In this document: positions 9,806 through 19,489 of the stretch, piece by piece
Layout: every line of letters starts with the position of its first letter
How positions within the stretch are numbered: position 1 is the first letter of the stretch
NCBI GenBank assembly: GCA_027067965.1
Contig: JAMOUV010000010.1
Coordinates: 372,001-436,000, forward strand
Source of the DNA: Flavobacteriales bacterium
GTDB lineage: Bacteria > Bacteroidota > Bacteroidia > Flavobacteriales > Flavobacteriaceae
Length of the DNA: 64,000 bases
Direction of reading: 5' to 3'
Translations under genes and position numbers: made by a program
Notes under the pieces: generated by a model
The model's database searches: none
Seen by the model: only the letters and a program-made list of their open reading frames with translations
What the model was told of the DNA's origin: nothing

Positions 9806-10585
9806 TTAATTTTTAGGTTTTTCGGAATAAAAACGAATAGGATATTTAAGATTTTTATATTTAACCAAATCCGCTTTCACCGCCCCGACTAACAATTTGG
9901 CTTCTATTAATAACGGAATTTTATTTTGATCGTCCGAAACCCAAATGGTCACGCTTTCTTCTTCTTTAAAAACCCGTTCGGCAACTACATACGGACGCAA
10001 AACCAAGGCCTTGGTCCATCCGAATTTGGTTTTAATATATTCACGTCCGATAATTTTTATTTGAAAAGGATAGAGTTCATAATCAAAAAATATGTTTTGA
10101 GAAATATAATCACCCGGTTTTAATTTTGAGGTATCGATATTTCTTAAATGGTAATAAACAGACATCATATCTTGAACACCGGTCGGCACGGTAAAATGTT
10201 GGACGGTATTGGTGAGTTTATCAATAATTTGAAGAAGATTTTTATCGTGGTGAAAAATAAATTCGACGTTTTTTTTATAATTTCCTTCTTGAATATTTCG
10301 AATAAATCTTTGGGGCCGGTCTTGTTCATCGAACCAAGTTTCATAGCGGTCGTCTATTTTTTTTATCAGAGATGAAAGCGAAGTGCTTTTTCCCAGTCCG
10401 ACGGCATGGTATAGTTTTTTTCCATTAATATGCTTTTCTTCCAAGCGAAGCGTAGCATAGCCGGCATTAAAGAAGAAATAATGTACGCGGTATTTTAGAA
10501 ATTCTCCGTCTTTAAATGCTTGTGCTTCAACATTTTTCCAGAAAATTATCAATATTAAAATCAGTAACGGAATTTTCTTCATCAT
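9806..10585 (-). CDS. DUF3108-domain secreted protein
   Basis: The 259-residue protein has a signal peptide (cleavage near NVEA/QA at residues 18-22) and the DUF3108 pattern: FKDGEFLKYRVHYFFFNAGYA at 24-44, DDRYETWFDEQDRP, GVQDMMSVYYHLRN, and VTIWVSDDQNKIPLLIEAKL near the C-terminus. The family is periplasmic or surface-linked and of unknown function; the fold is probably a beta-sandwich. It is transcribed alone, between ricT and the patatin gene. A -7-like box (10627-10634) precedes it. Confidence 0.85.
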   Translation of the reverse strand: MMKKIPLLILILIIFWKNVEAQAFKDGEFLKYRVHYFFFNAGYATLRLEEKHINGKKLYHAVGLGKSTSLSSLIKKIDDRYETWFDEQDRPQRFIRNIQEGNYKKNVEFIFHHDKNLLQIIDKLTNTVQHFTVPTGVQDMMSVYYHLRNIDTSKLKPGDYISQNIFFDYELYPFQIKIIGREYIKTKFGWTKALVLRPYVVAERVFKEEESVTIWVSDDQNKIPLLIEAKLLVGAVKADLVKYKNLKYPIRFYSEKPKN

Positions 10586-10626
10586 TTCTTTATCATATAG
10601 GATTAAATGTATTACAAAAAAGAGAC

Positions 10627-10634
10627 CAAAGATA
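10627..10634 (-). promoter_or_regulatory. Candidate -7 box for the DUF3108 gene
   Basis: The minus strand reads TATCTTTG, a full TAnnTTTG match, about 41 bp before the start codon at 10585. The -33 element is not obvious. Confidence 0.33.
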
Positions 10635-10679
10635 GCAATTGTTTGATATTAAAATAATTTAGTTTTTATATGGGGGTTT

Positions 10680-12887
10680 TCAGAAGAAAAATCCGATGGT
10701 AAAATTGAGTTTGTTTTTTCCTGTTCGCGGTTCGTATGCGTAGGTCACAAAGAAGGGGCCGAAGAAAGACTTGAGACCGTAACGCAGGTATATGTTATAA
10801 AATGTTTCTATTTTATCGAATCGGTTTTCGGAATTTTTTTCCATTGCCATTCCTTGGAATCCCAATTGCAAGAAGTGGTTATTGATTCGTTTTTGTATTT
10901 GCGGTTTAATCAGAATATAGGAAGGTGTTTTGAAATCAATATAATCTCTGCTATAAAACGGAATGAGATTTTCTATCGGATTTTTTTGTTCGATTCCACC
11001 GAAGTAATATAAAAAAGGTAATGTGGGGTGTTGATGAGTGATAATACCCGAGGCCAATTCATAAGAGGTGGAAATTCCCCTGTTATGATTTTTGGCGCCG
11101 GTCAGTAAGAAGTCTATTTTAAAAAATTCTTCGTTTCTATGCGTTTTGGTGAGGGCTTTATTATAAGAGAATTTAAAATTTATTGCCACCCCGTGAGAAG
11201 GGAAATAAAAATCATCCAGATCATCGTAGTATAAATCCAAGTATCCCGATGCATAATAATCGCGTGCCAGAAAGAATTTAAACTTATTATCATTGGACGA
11301 AAAGACGGTTGTAAACATGTTATAATGTGTGATATCCATGCCCAGACTCATATTAAAATTGGTTGATAACATGGTCAAAAAATAAATGCCATTATTGAAA
11401 CGGGAATAATTCAAATCCATGCGATTAAAGGAAGGTTCCGGTACATCGAAAAAGAGCGGGTAACTTATATTTCGTACAAACTGATGAAGTGAAGAACGAA
11501 GGCCGAATCCGAAATGATACCCGTTGTCAAACAGCAGGTTAAAATTATAGCGAAGCGGATCGCCGAGTATCAATTCCAAGTCTAAGAGTCCGCGGTCACT
11601 AATAAAATTTTGATAGGTAATGCCGGCCAATAAATTGATTTTGTATAAAGGAGAATAATGATAAGCCAATTTTAATTTTAAATCCGATGTGTCACGAATC
11701 AGTTCCATGGACAAAGTATGATCGGGTTCTATCCAATAATGTATTTGTTGATATTTTCCCGTTCCATATAGGTAATTGATGCCATCTTCGAATTCTTGAA
11801 ACGAAATTTTTTTAAGAGGTGCAAAATTGGTTTGCCACAGGATGTATTCTTCATCAATATTTTCATCACAATTAATTTGGATAAAGGAGAATTGCAAACT
11901 GTCCGGGCGTGGTGGTTTGGGAGGTATTATCTTATTAGGCGAGGTATGTTTTTTAAGAAAATTAATTTTGGTAGAATCTTTTATCGCCTCTACATATCCC
12001 AATTCATATAACGTGTCTAATGCCGCAAAATCGGTCACATCGAATTCCGCAACCTTTGGGCGTATGTACCAATCGGTTTTTTTTATTTTTTCGGGCATCT
12101 CGTTGTACATATAGAAACTTGTTATTTGATTAAGCACATCCGGGATGCCGGTAATTTCTTCTTCTCTAAGCAAGCGGCCTTGAATATCGACCCCGATAGA
12201 ATAATTAGCCCCGAGTTTATATATTTCATCAAGCGGGTAATTATTAAGGACTCCGCCGTCAGTGAGCAAACGGCCATTGATCTTTAAGGGCGATACAATG
12301 GAAGGAAAAGCACTGCTGGCAATTACGGCTCGTGGAATACTGCCGCTTTTAAATTCATATATTTCTCCTTTGACCAAATCGGTAGCATAAAAACGCACAG
12401 GAACCGGCAAGCTGTCGAAGTGTTGAACGTATTGAATATTAAATAAATCTTTAAACAAGCGGTTGTAAAATAGTTGATAATGAGTTAATCCACTGGGTAA
12501 CTGAATGGTAAAATTTTTCTTATTTATCGGGAAATAGAAAAAACGATCGCGTCCGGTTTTTTTCATGTATAAAGGTAAATAACGCCTCGGCAATTCGTCC
12601 TGAATCATGTTTTCAAAATTGATTGTTCCGAAGATTTTCTTAATTTCCTTCGGAGAATATCCGGCGGCATAATATGCCCCGATAATGGAACCGATACTGG
12701 TTCCGGTAAGGTATTTCGGGTAGATATGATTTTCTTCCAAAACTTGGAGTACCCCGATATGAGCAAAACCTTTGGCTCCACCACCACTTAAAACCAATCC
12801 GATTTTTAAACTATCCTGTTGGGCCGGAATAACCGGGGATAGCATGAAATAAAAGAAAAAAAATATATAAAATTTTATTTTTTTCAT
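10680..12887 (-). CDS. Patatin-like phospholipase with C-terminal outer-membrane barrel
   Basis: The 735-residue product has a signal peptide ending near PAQQ (21-24), then a patatin domain with the oxyanion loop GGGAKG (35-40), nucleophile elbow GTSIG (Ser64) and the dyad Asp in LTDGG (Asp210). A POTRA-like linker (about 330-395) is followed by a strand-rich region to the C-terminal Phe, typical of an outer-membrane barrel. The layout resembles the type Vd (PlpD/FplA) autotransporters, where the barrel exports the lipase domain. Lipase activity is inferred from the intact catalytic residues. It is divergent from guaA, with about 70 bp between the starts. Confidence 0.9.
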   Translation of the reverse strand: MKKIKFYIFFFFYFMLSPVIPAQQDSLKIGLVLSGGGAKGFAHIGVLQVLEENHIYPKYLTGTSIGSIIGAYYAAGYSPKEIKKIFGTINFENMIQDELPRRYLPLYMKKTGRDRFFYFPINKKNFTIQLPSGLTHYQLFYNRLFKDLFNIQYVQHFDSLPVPVRFYATDLVKGEIYEFKSGSIPRAVIASSAFPSIVSPLKINGRLLTDGGVLNNYPLDEIYKLGANYSIGVDIQGRLLREEEITGIPDVLNQITSFYMYNEMPEKIKKTDWYIRPKVAEFDVTDFAALDTLYELGYVEAIKDSTKINFLKKHTSPNKIIPPKPPRPDSLQFSFIQINCDENIDEEYILWQTNFAPLKKISFQEFEDGINYLYGTGKYQQIHYWIEPDHTLSMELIRDTSDLKLKLAYHYSPLYKINLLAGITYQNFISDRGLLDLELILGDPLRYNFNLLFDNGYHFGFGLRSSLHQFVRNISYPLFFDVPEPSFNRMDLNYSRFNNGIYFLTMLSTNFNMSLGMDITHYNMFTTVFSSNDNKFKFFLARDYYASGYLDLYYDDLDDFYFPSHGVAINFKFSYNKALTKTHRNEEFFKIDFLLTGAKNHNRGISTSYELASGIITHQHPTLPFLYYFGGIEQKNPIENLIPFYSRDYIDFKTPSYILIKPQIQKRINNHFLQLGFQGMAMEKNSENRFDKIETFYNIYLRYGLKSFFGPFFVTYAYEPRTGKNKLNFTIGFFF

Positions 12888-12921
12888 TAAAATTTAAAAT
12901 CATTTTGAAAGTTAAATATAC

Positions 12922-12929
12922 TAAATTTG
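12922..12929 (+). promoter_or_regulatory. Candidate -7 box for guaA
   Basis: TAAATTTG matches TAnnTTTG and lies 29 bp before the ATG at 12959. It falls inside the N-terminal extension that an upstream TTG start would require, and so supports the ATG at 12959. The -33 element is unclear. Confidence 0.33.
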
Positions 12930-12958
12930 AGTTGAATAAAAAATTTGTAAGTTTGCAA

Positions 12959-14536
12959 ATGGGTGCAAAAACTACTTCCCGGCATTTTGATCTACCGCAA
13001 GAAGACCGCATCATCATATTGGATTTCGGTTCGCAATACAGCCAGCTTATCGCGCGACGTATCAGGGAGTTAGGTGTGTATTCCGAAATCCTGCCTTATC
13101 ATGTTTCTTTGGATGAAATAAAAAATCACCGGCCGAAAGGAATTATTTTGTCCGGCGGCCCTTCGTCGGTCAATTCCAAAGACGCCAAGTTGATTGACCC
13201 CGAAATATATCGGTTAGGGATTCCCGTATTGGGTATTTGTTATGGCATGCAATTGACTGCTCATCTATTGGGCGGTGAGGTCTCGGAAGGAGAAATCGGC
13301 GAGTACGGTCGCTCGGTGTTTTATAAAACCAATCACGAAAGTTTATTGATGCACGGAGTTCCCGAAAAATCAACGGTTTGGATGAGTCATTTCGATGAAG
13401 TAAGGCGGCTTCCGGCGGGTTTTGAATCGCTAGGTCATACCGACTCATGCATAGCGGGAATGGAAAATTCCGGTAAACGAATTTACGCCCTTCAGTTTCA
13501 TCCGGAAGTGTCGCATACCGAATACGGAAATAGGATTTTAAAAAATTTTGTCTTTGATATTTGCCGGTGCGAACCCAATTGGAACCTCGCCGATTTTATC
13601 GAAAAAACCATTTATGAAATTAAGGAAACCGTTGGAAATAAGAGAGTTATACTTGGTTTGTCGGGCGGCGTGGATTCATCCGTGGCAGCCGCATTAATCC
13701 ATCAAGCCATAGGTGATCAATTGACCTGCATTCATGTGGATACGGGTTTGATGCGTAAAAACGAAAGTGAACTTGTTATGCAAACTTTCGGCGAACATTT
13801 CCATATGAATATTATTCATGTGGATGCTTCGGAAACATTTTTATCCCGGTTGAAAGGTGTAAGTGATCCGGAAGAAAAAAGAAAAATTATAGGCCGTCAA
13901 TTTATAGAAGTTTTTAACCGGGAAGCATTAAAAATCAAAGATGCCTCCTTTTTGGCACAAGGAACCATTTACCCGGATGTCATTGAATCCAAATCCGCAA
14001 AGGGCGGTCCTTCCGTGACGATTAAATCGCATCATAATGTAGGCGGATTGCCAGAAGAAATGGAATTGGAATTATTGGAACCTTTGAAAGATTTATTTAA
14101 GGATGAGGTTAGAAAAATCGGATTGGCTCTGGGAATTCCCGAAAAAATGATTATGCGTCATCCGTTTCCCGGCCCCGGTTTGGGTATTCGAATATTAGGA
14201 GAAGTAGATGAAGAAAAAATACGCATTTTACAAGAAGCCGACGATATATTGATTCGAGAATTGGAAAATCACGGCTTGTATAATCGCGTCAGTCAGGCAT
14301 TTGTGGTCTTGCTTCCGGTTAAATCGGTAGGCGTGATGGGCGACGAACGGACTTATGAATATACGGCGGTGATTCGTTCGGCCGATACCACGGATTTTAT
14401 GACCGCCACTTGGTCGCGATTGCCTTATGACTTTTTGGATAAGGTCGCTACAAGAATTATTAATGAAGTGCGGGGAATCAACCGGGTGGTTTATGATATC
14501 AGCAATAAGCCGCCTGCTACTATAGAATGGGAGTAG
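12959..14536 (+). CDS. guaA: GMP synthase (glutamine-hydrolysing)
   Basis: GuaA converts XMP to GMP with glutamine and ATP. I choose the ATG at 12959 (525 residues) rather than the in-frame TTG at 12905, because normal GuaA proteins begin close to IIILDFGSQYSQ. The class I amidotransferase has nucleophile GICYGMQ (Cys94) and the FHPEV His/Glu pair. The ATP pyrophosphatase has the P-loop GLSGGVDSS, and the C-terminal dimerisation domain ends with the usual KPPATIEWE. It lies upstream of the IMP dehydrogenase gene, the preceding enzyme in the pathway, with a heptamer repeat array between them. Confidence 0.97.
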   Translation: MGAKTTSRHFDLPQEDRIIILDFGSQYSQLIARRIRELGVYSEILPYHVSLDEIKNHRPKGIILSGGPSSVNSKDAKLIDPEIYRLGIPVLGICYGMQLTAHLLGGEVSEGEIGEYGRSVFYKTNHESLLMHGVPEKSTVWMSHFDEVRRLPAGFESLGHTDSCIAGMENSGKRIYALQFHPEVSHTEYGNRILKNFVFDICRCEPNWNLADFIEKTIYEIKETVGNKRVILGLSGGVDSSVAAALIHQAIGDQLTCIHVDTGLMRKNESELVMQTFGEHFHMNIIHVDASETFLSRLKGVSDPEEKRKIIGRQFIEVFNREALKIKDASFLAQGTIYPDVIESKSAKGGPSVTIKSHHNVGGLPEEMELELLEPLKDLFKDEVRKIGLALGIPEKMIMRHPFPGPGLGIRILGEVDEEKIRILQEADDILIRELENHGLYNRVSQAFVVLLPVKSVGVMGDERTYEYTAVIRSADTTDFMTATWSRLPYDFLDKVATRIINEVRGINRVVYDISNKPPATIEWE

Positions 14537-14542
14537 GGGGGG

Positions 14543-14616
14543 ATGTGTGATGTGTAATGTGTAATGTATAATGTATAATGCACAATGTGTAATGATTAAT
14601 GGGGAGTGTGTGATGG
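14543..14616. repeat. Degenerate 7-bp tandem array, GTGTAAT family
   Basis: Ten consecutive 7-bp units run from 14545 to 14614: GTGTGAT, GTGTAAT (twice), GTATAAT (twice), GCACAAT, GTGTAAT, GATTAAT, GGGGAGT, GTGTGAT. The period is kept while the word varies. It fills the guaA-guaB gap and belongs to a set of similar arrays in the window. Confidence 0.8.
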
Positions 14617-14661
14617 AAGAAAACTTACGGAAATGGAATTAAAAAATATAAATTAATTAAA

Positions 14662-15786
14662 ATGAAAATAATTGGTGAAGCATTAACCTTCGACGATGTC
14701 TTATTGGTACCGGCTTTTTCGGATATTTTGCCTGCCGAGGTTTCCTTGCAAACCCGTTTGACCGAAAAAATCGGTTTGAACATACCCGTACTCAGCGCTG
14801 CAATGGATACCGTTACCGGCGAAAGGATGGCTATTGCCATGGCCTTACACGGCGGTTTGGGAATTTTACATAAAAATATGACGATTGCAGAACAAGCCGC
14901 TACGGTTCGTAAAATTAAATCATATAAATTCGAAAAGGATAATTATCCGGATGCCGTAACCGATGAGGTAAATAACTTACTTGTGGGTGCAGCCGTAGGC
15001 GTTAGTGAAGATTTAATGGCGCGCGTGTCCGCATTATTTGAGGCAGGAGTAGATATCATCACCTTGGATTCCGCGCATGGTCATTCCATTCGCGTCATTG
15101 AGGCCGTGCGTCGAGTGAAAAAGGCCTTTCCGTCACTTGATATTATTGCGGGAAATATCGTCACGGCGCGAGCGGCTTTAGATTTGGTTGAAGCAGGTGC
15201 CGATGCGGTAAAAATCGGTGTGGGGCCGGGTGCTATCTGTACGACGCGTGTGGTGGCCGGCGTAGGTGTGCCTCAAATTACGGCCGTGATGGAAATATAT
15301 AAAGCCCTTCGAAATTACAAAACCGGAATTATTGCCGATGGCGGTATTAAACAATCGGGCGATATAGCCAAAGCCATCGGAGCGGGGGCTCATGCCGTTA
15401 TGATAGGCGGTTTGTTGGCCGGAACCGACGAGGCATTGGGAGAATTAATAGAAATAGACGGAAAGAAATATAAAATTTACGAAGGAATGGGTTCCATGTC
15501 CGCTATGAAAAGAGGTAGTAAAGACCGGTATTTTCAAGCGGACCGGTCTGCTAAGAAATTGGTGCCCGAAGGAATCGAAGCCATGACACCGTATAAAGGT
15601 GCCGTATCCGATGTATTGTTTCAATTGATGGGCGGGTTGCGGGCCGGTATGGGTTATTGCGGGGCAAAACACATTGAAGCATTACGTCATGAAGCCCGTT
15701 TTGTAAAAATTTCACGCGCGGGATTGGTGGAAAGTCATCCGCACGATGTATTGATGATTAAAAGCGCGCCCAATTATTCACGTTGA
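14662..15786 (+). CDS. guaB: IMP dehydrogenase without CBS domains
   Basis: The enzyme oxidises IMP to XMP with NAD+, the step before GuaA. At 374 residues it is about 110 shorter than usual. The barrel is complete, with LTFDDVLL (8-15), catalytic loop GPGAICTTR (Cys193), ADGGI, the flap [15 protein letters not shown], and [11 protein letters not shown] near the end. The tandem CBS (Bateman) module normally inserted near residue 95 is replaced by a short linker (about 87-106), with no frameshift or remnant. CBS-less IMPDH is known in Borrelia and Cryptosporidium and is catalytically active. Loss should remove nucleotide-dependent allostery. [10 protein letters not shown] argues for IMPDH over GMP reductase. 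Confidence 0.9.
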   Translation: MKIIGEALTFDDVLLVPAFSDILPAEVSLQTRLTEKIGLNIPVLSAAMDTVTGERMAIAMALHGGLGILHKNMTIAEQAATVRKIKSYKFEKDNYPDAVTDEVNNLLVGAAVGVSEDLMARVSALFEAGVDIITLDSAHGHSIRVIEAVRRVKKAFPSLDIIAGNIVTARAALDLVEAGADAVKIGVGPGAICTTRVVAGVGVPQITAVMEIYKALRNYKTGIIADGGIKQSGDIAKAIGAGAHAVMIGGLLAGTDEALGELIEIDGKKYKIYEGMGSMSAMKRGSKDRYFQADRSAKKLVPEGIEAMTPYKGAVSDVLFQLMGGLRAGMGYCGAKHIEALRHEARFVKISRAGLVESHPHDVLMIKSAPNYSR

Positions 15787-15789
15787 TTA

Positions 15790-17100
15790 TTAACCGGTTA
15801 TCGTCGGTCTTTTATTTTCGGGATTTAGAATAAATTCAATCATTTGTCTTATGTGGGGAATGACGGCTTCACCGGTCTTTTGATTGCGGTATAAAATATC
15901 ATTTTTAATAATTTCCAGACCCTTTCCGGAAAACAATAGTCCACCTTTGAGTCCGTGACGGGTCATGGATAACTTATCCGCTATACAGTAAGACTCCGTA
16001 ATAACCTTTTCTTTCCCGGCTTTGAGCGCTTCTTTGGCTGCATCCAAATATTGACATGTTTTGATGCAACTGATACAATCTTTAACGATATCTTTGGCTC
16101 TATCCATAGCGGACATTTCCGGATTGGGTATGGCATTGGACGGAAGCCCGGCCGGACTTTTCAGATTGGTTTCCACTTTATCGGCATTCAGATAATAGGT
16201 TAATATGATATCATCGGGCATCCCCGATTCTTTAGTAAGCAAGGCGCGGGTTCCGATATTCACCGAATCATATCCCCATTCCAAAGCACGGTCGATATCT
16301 TCACGATATGAGACGCCACCGCCGTAAATGACAGGTACATGGACGTTTTCGCCGTAAAAATCCTTGATGATTTGACGAAGTTCGGTAATAGTTTGCACCG
16401 GATCGAAACCACTGTCTTCTACGTTTCGTTTTCCCAAATGACCGCCGGCCGTATCGGGATGTTCGATGTAAAAACCGTCGGGAAGGCGTCCTTTATTTTT
16501 CTTGGCAAACAGTAACATGAACTTTGCGGCTTTGGCGGAAGAAACAATGGGGATATATTTCATATGCGGAAATCGGAGCATGTCCGTACCCAAATCCCGC
16601 GGCATGCCGGCTCCAACTACCAAGATATCAATACCATTTCCAATAACTTCTCCTTTTTCGTTTTTCTCTCCCGCATTTCCAATGGCTTCCACCATTTCTT
16701 TATAATCGCCTACGGCATGCATCAAATTAATGGCTACAATTCCGTAAGGATTTAATTCCCGCATTTTTTTTATCCGGTCCAACAATACTTCGATATTTTT
16801 TTGGCGGGCAAATCGAGTCCGGTTTCGTATAATACGTTGTTCACGCGGGCCGAATAATTTTTCTCTATATTCCGGGTTGCCCAATGCAAGTATCACCGCA
16901 CTCATCGTAGGCAAAAGTCCCGCGTGGGTAATTTCGGCTATGTATTCGGGTTTATTTACAAAATCGATTCCCATTCCACCGGTACCAATCGAAGGATACC
17001 ATCCTTTCCGGGTAAACATTTTTTGCATGTATTCCCGTTTTTCCTGTTCGGAATGGAATTCGGGTAATTTTATTAATTCGGGTGGAAAGAGAAAACTCAT
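15790..17100 (-). CDS. Nitronate monooxygenase-family flavin oxidoreductase with C-terminal Cys cluster
   Basis: The 436-residue protein is a FMN-binding TIM barrel of the NPD/nitronate monooxygenase/FabK group. Signs are GTGGMGI (39-45), DILVVGAGMPRD (158-169), the DTAGGH motif (216-221) and the phosphate-binding VIYGGGVS (257-264) and IGTRALLT (282-289). Unlike simple NMOs it ends with a domain carrying Cys342, 345, 349 and 372 (C-x2-C-x3-C-x22-C), which could bind an iron-sulfur cluster. The substrate is unknown. Its stop lies 3 bp from the convergent guaB stop. Confidence 0.78.
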   Translation of the reverse strand: MSFLFPPELIKLPEFHSEQEKREYMQKMFTRKGWYPSIGTGGMGIDFVNKPEYIAEITHAGLLPTMSAVILALGNPEYREKLFGPREQRIIRNRTRFARQKNIEVLLDRIKKMRELNPYGIVAINLMHAVGDYKEMVEAIGNAGEKNEKGEVIGNGIDILVVGAGMPRDLGTDMLRFPHMKYIPIVSSAKAAKFMLLFAKKNKGRLPDGFYIEHPDTAGGHLGKRNVEDSGFDPVQTITELRQIIKDFYGENVHVPVIYGGGVSYREDIDRALEWGYDSVNIGTRALLTKESGMPDDIILTYYLNADKVETNLKSPAGLPSNAIPNPEMSAMDRAKDIVKDCISCIKTCQYLDAAKEALKAGKEKVITESYCIADKLSMTRHGLKGGLLFSGKGLEIIKNDILYRNQKTGEAVIPHIRQMIEFILNPENKRPTITG

Positions 17101-17197
17101 TATGGTTGGGGGTATTGGTTGTAAGAAATTTGTGCTACGGGCAAATATAAGTAAATTAATTTGTTTTAAATTTTGCTAAAAAATAAGAAGAGAAATA

Positions 17198-17959
17198 TTA
17201 TTCCATTTCCAACAATATAGGTACGTGGTCGGAGAAAGATACATCTTTCAAAATCACATGCCGCTTAATGCGCTCATCTAACGGCCGGCTTGCCAAATGA
17301 TAGTCTATGCGCCACCCTTTATTGCGCTGACGGGCACCGGCGCGATAACTCCACCAAGTATATTGACCCGGGCGGGGGTCGAATTTTCTAAATGTATCGA
17401 TAAAGCCCAATTCCATAAAAGCCGATAACCAAGCCCGTTCTTCGGGCAAAAATCCGGAAACATGTTGCAATCTGACCGGATCGTGAATGTCTTCGGGTTT
17501 GTGGCAAATGTTGAAATCACCGCTAATAATCAAATTTCCCCTTTGATGCAATAAGTCCGAAGTGTATTTGTAAAATTCATCCATGTACCGGAATTTGATT
17601 GCCAATCGTTCACTATTGGTCCCGCTGGGAAGATATAAACTCATTATGCTGAAATCCCCGAAATCGGCCGTAATGTTTCTTCCTTCATTGTCCATAAAAT
17701 CTATTCCCGTGCCGAAAATCACGTTTTCGGGGCGGTGTTTGGAAATGATTCCGGTTCCGCTATAACCCTTTCGCTTGGCAGGGAACCAATATTGGTATGT
17801 ATAACCGAGCCGGTTGAAGAGTTCCCGGTCGATTTGGTCCTCGGTGGCTTTAATTTCTTGAAAACAAACCACATCGGGCGAAGCATGAGCCAACCATTGT
17901 CCCAGACCTTTGCGAAGAGCGGCCCGGATGCCATTTACATTGAAGGAAACGATTTTCAC
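17198..17959 (-). CDS. xth: Exodeoxyribonuclease III / AP endonuclease
   Basis: The 253-residue protein belongs to the Exo III class of AP endonucleases in base-excision repair. It starts MKIVSFNVNGIRAA, has the metal-binding Glu in CFQEIKA (Glu35), SGDFNICH in the middle, WRIDYHLAS, and ends with SFSDHVPILLE, which holds the catalytic Asp-His. The length is normal. It starts 6 bp after the rseP stop, so the two genes are probably co-transcribed. Confidence 0.94.
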   Translation of the reverse strand: MKIVSFNVNGIRAALRKGLGQWLAHASPDVVCFQEIKATEDQIDRELFNRLGYTYQYWFPAKRKGYSGTGIISKHRPENVIFGTGIDFMDNEGRNITADFGDFSIMSLYLPSGTNSERLAIKFRYMDEFYKYTSDLLHQRGNLIISGDFNICHKPEDIHDPVRLQHVSGFLPEERAWLSAFMELGFIDTFRKFDPRPGQYTWWSYRAGARQRNKGWRIDYHLASRPLDERIKRHVILKDVSFSDHVPILLEME

Positions 17960-17965
17960 GAATTA

Positions 17966-19330
17966 TTATTTACCGAATAATCTTAAAATATCATTTCCAT
18001 TGGCGTAAATCAACAATGCCAATAAGATGAAAAATCCGACGATTTGGGCTTTTTCCAGAAATTTTTCACTGGGCTTGTGGCCTGTAATCATTTCATATAA
18101 AGTAAACATGGCATGACCGCCGTCCAAGGCGGGGATGGGCAATAGGTTCAAAACGGCCAACATGATGGAAAGAAAGGCGGTGATTTTCCAAAAGGCATGC
18201 CAATCCCAATCGGTTGGGAAAATCTTAGCCATGGTCATGAATCCGCCTACGCTTTTGTAAGCGCCGGTAGAAGGATTAAAAATCATTTTCAATTGTTGCA
18301 AATAACCGGTGAGCGTATTTTTAGCGGTTTTCAATCCTTTGGGGATGGCTTCGAGGAAACCGTATTTTTCGTATTCCACCCGGTACAAGCCACGTTGTTC
18401 AATGATATTTTGATCCAAATAAGTTTCCACTCCGATTTTTCCTTCGGGCGAAACTTTGACCGTACGGGTCAGTATCGAGTCGCCGCGTTTTATACCCAAT
18501 TTTACTTCCTCGCCTTTGTGTGCCGCCAGAAAATCCACCACTTCATCCATATATTTCACCGGCTTGTCATTGACCGCCACCACTTCGTCTCCTTTTTGCA
18601 AATCGCTGTTTTTGTTGGGCGAATCGGGAAGCACCTTGTTAATAATAAAAGGCACCCTCGGCCCGACCAGGCCTTCTTTTCGTTTGTTTTCCACCAAACG
18701 GTTGATAAAATCATCGGGAATTTTTACCGTCGTGGTTTCGCCTTGGCGTTCGACGGTTACCTCTTTAGCGGTAAGAATGGGTGGTGTGGGCGGTTTGAGG
18801 ATATCATCCAAATATTTCATTTCCTTGCCGTCAATAGCAAGGATTTTATCGCCGCTTTTCAAACCTACTTCCTTGAGGACGGAATTTTGTACCCATAATC
18901 CGTCTTTCAAGCTATCGAGGGGAATTTTGGCATCGCCCCAAACGTAAGCAATACCTATATATATGATAATGGCCAACAAAATATTAACCATAATGCCGCC
19001 CAACATAATCAATAAACGTTGCCATGCCGGTTTGCTTCGGAACTCCCACGGTTTCGGTTCGGAGTTCAAAAATTCCTTGTCCATGCTCTCATCAATCATG
19101 CCGGCTATTTTTACATAGCCCCCCAAGGGTAACCAGCCGATACCGTATTCCGTCTCCCCTATCTTTTTCTTGAATAATGAAAATTTAGGATTGAAAAATA
19201 AATAGAATTTTTCCACCTTGGTTTTGAACAATTTGGCCATTAAAAAATGCCCCAATTCATGCAATACAACCAAAATGGATAAACTTAATATGAATTGAAG
19301 AATAACAATAAAAATTTCCTTTGTGCCCAT
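17966..19330 (-). CDS. rseP: RIP metalloprotease RseP (site-2 protease)
   Basis: RseP cleaves transmembrane anti-sigma factors or signal peptide remnants inside the inner membrane. The 454 residues have the zinc motif HELGH (24-28) in the first membrane helix and the third ligand in PIPALDGGH near residue 405. Two PDZ-like segments (about 125-190 and 215-290; for example LKSGDKILAIDG and LQKGDEVVAVND) lie between them. C-terminal membrane helices complete the family architecture. It precedes xth. A TAGTTTTG box (19358-19365) lies 28 bp upstream. Confidence 0.95.
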   Translation of the reverse strand: MGTKEIFIVILQFILSLSILVVLHELGHFLMAKLFKTKVEKFYLFFNPKFSLFKKKIGETEYGIGWLPLGGYVKIAGMIDESMDKEFLNSEPKPWEFRSKPAWQRLLIMLGGIMVNILLAIIIYIGIAYVWGDAKIPLDSLKDGLWVQNSVLKEVGLKSGDKILAIDGKEMKYLDDILKPPTPPILTAKEVTVERQGETTTVKIPDDFINRLVENKRKEGLVGPRVPFIINKVLPDSPNKNSDLQKGDEVVAVNDKPVKYMDEVVDFLAAHKGEEVKLGIKRGDSILTRTVKVSPEGKIGVETYLDQNIIEQRGLYRVEYEKYGFLEAIPKGLKTAKNTLTGYLQQLKMIFNPSTGAYKSVGGFMTMAKIFPTDWDWHAFWKITAFLSIMLAVLNLLPIPALDGGHAMFTLYEMITGHKPSEKFLEKAQIVGFFILLALLIYANGNDILRLFGK

Positions 19331-19357
19331 AAATGAAATGTGTTTTTTTAGGGTTTA

Positions 19358-19365
19358 CAAAACTA
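19358..19365 (-). promoter_or_regulatory. Candidate -7 box for rseP-xth
   Basis: The minus strand reads TAGTTTTG, fitting TAnnTTTG, 28 bp before the rseP start. No clear -33 box is seen. Confidence 0.33.
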
Positions 19366-19466
19366 CATGAATTTTTAGTAACGGGAAAACCTTCTGCAAA
19401 AATGATGCCCGACAATTTTTTTTAAAATTTTAGGATTAAAAATTTTCGAATTAGAACTTTTTGCCG

Positions 19467-19474
19467 TACCTTTG
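19467..19474 (+). promoter_or_regulatory. Candidate -7 box for the pyr cluster
   Basis: TACCTTTG fits TAnnTTTG and ends 15 bp before the pyrD ATG at 19490. Initiation about 6 bp downstream would give a very short leader. TTTTC (19443-19447) is the best -33 candidate, at 19 bp spacing. Confidence 0.42.
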
Positions 19475-19489
19475 TTTAAACCAAGACGG

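Noticed and set aside
18197-18898. 233-codon plus-strand frame opposite rseP
   Set aside because: It is antisense to the PDZ region and shows no domain, no start context and no neighbours in the same direction.
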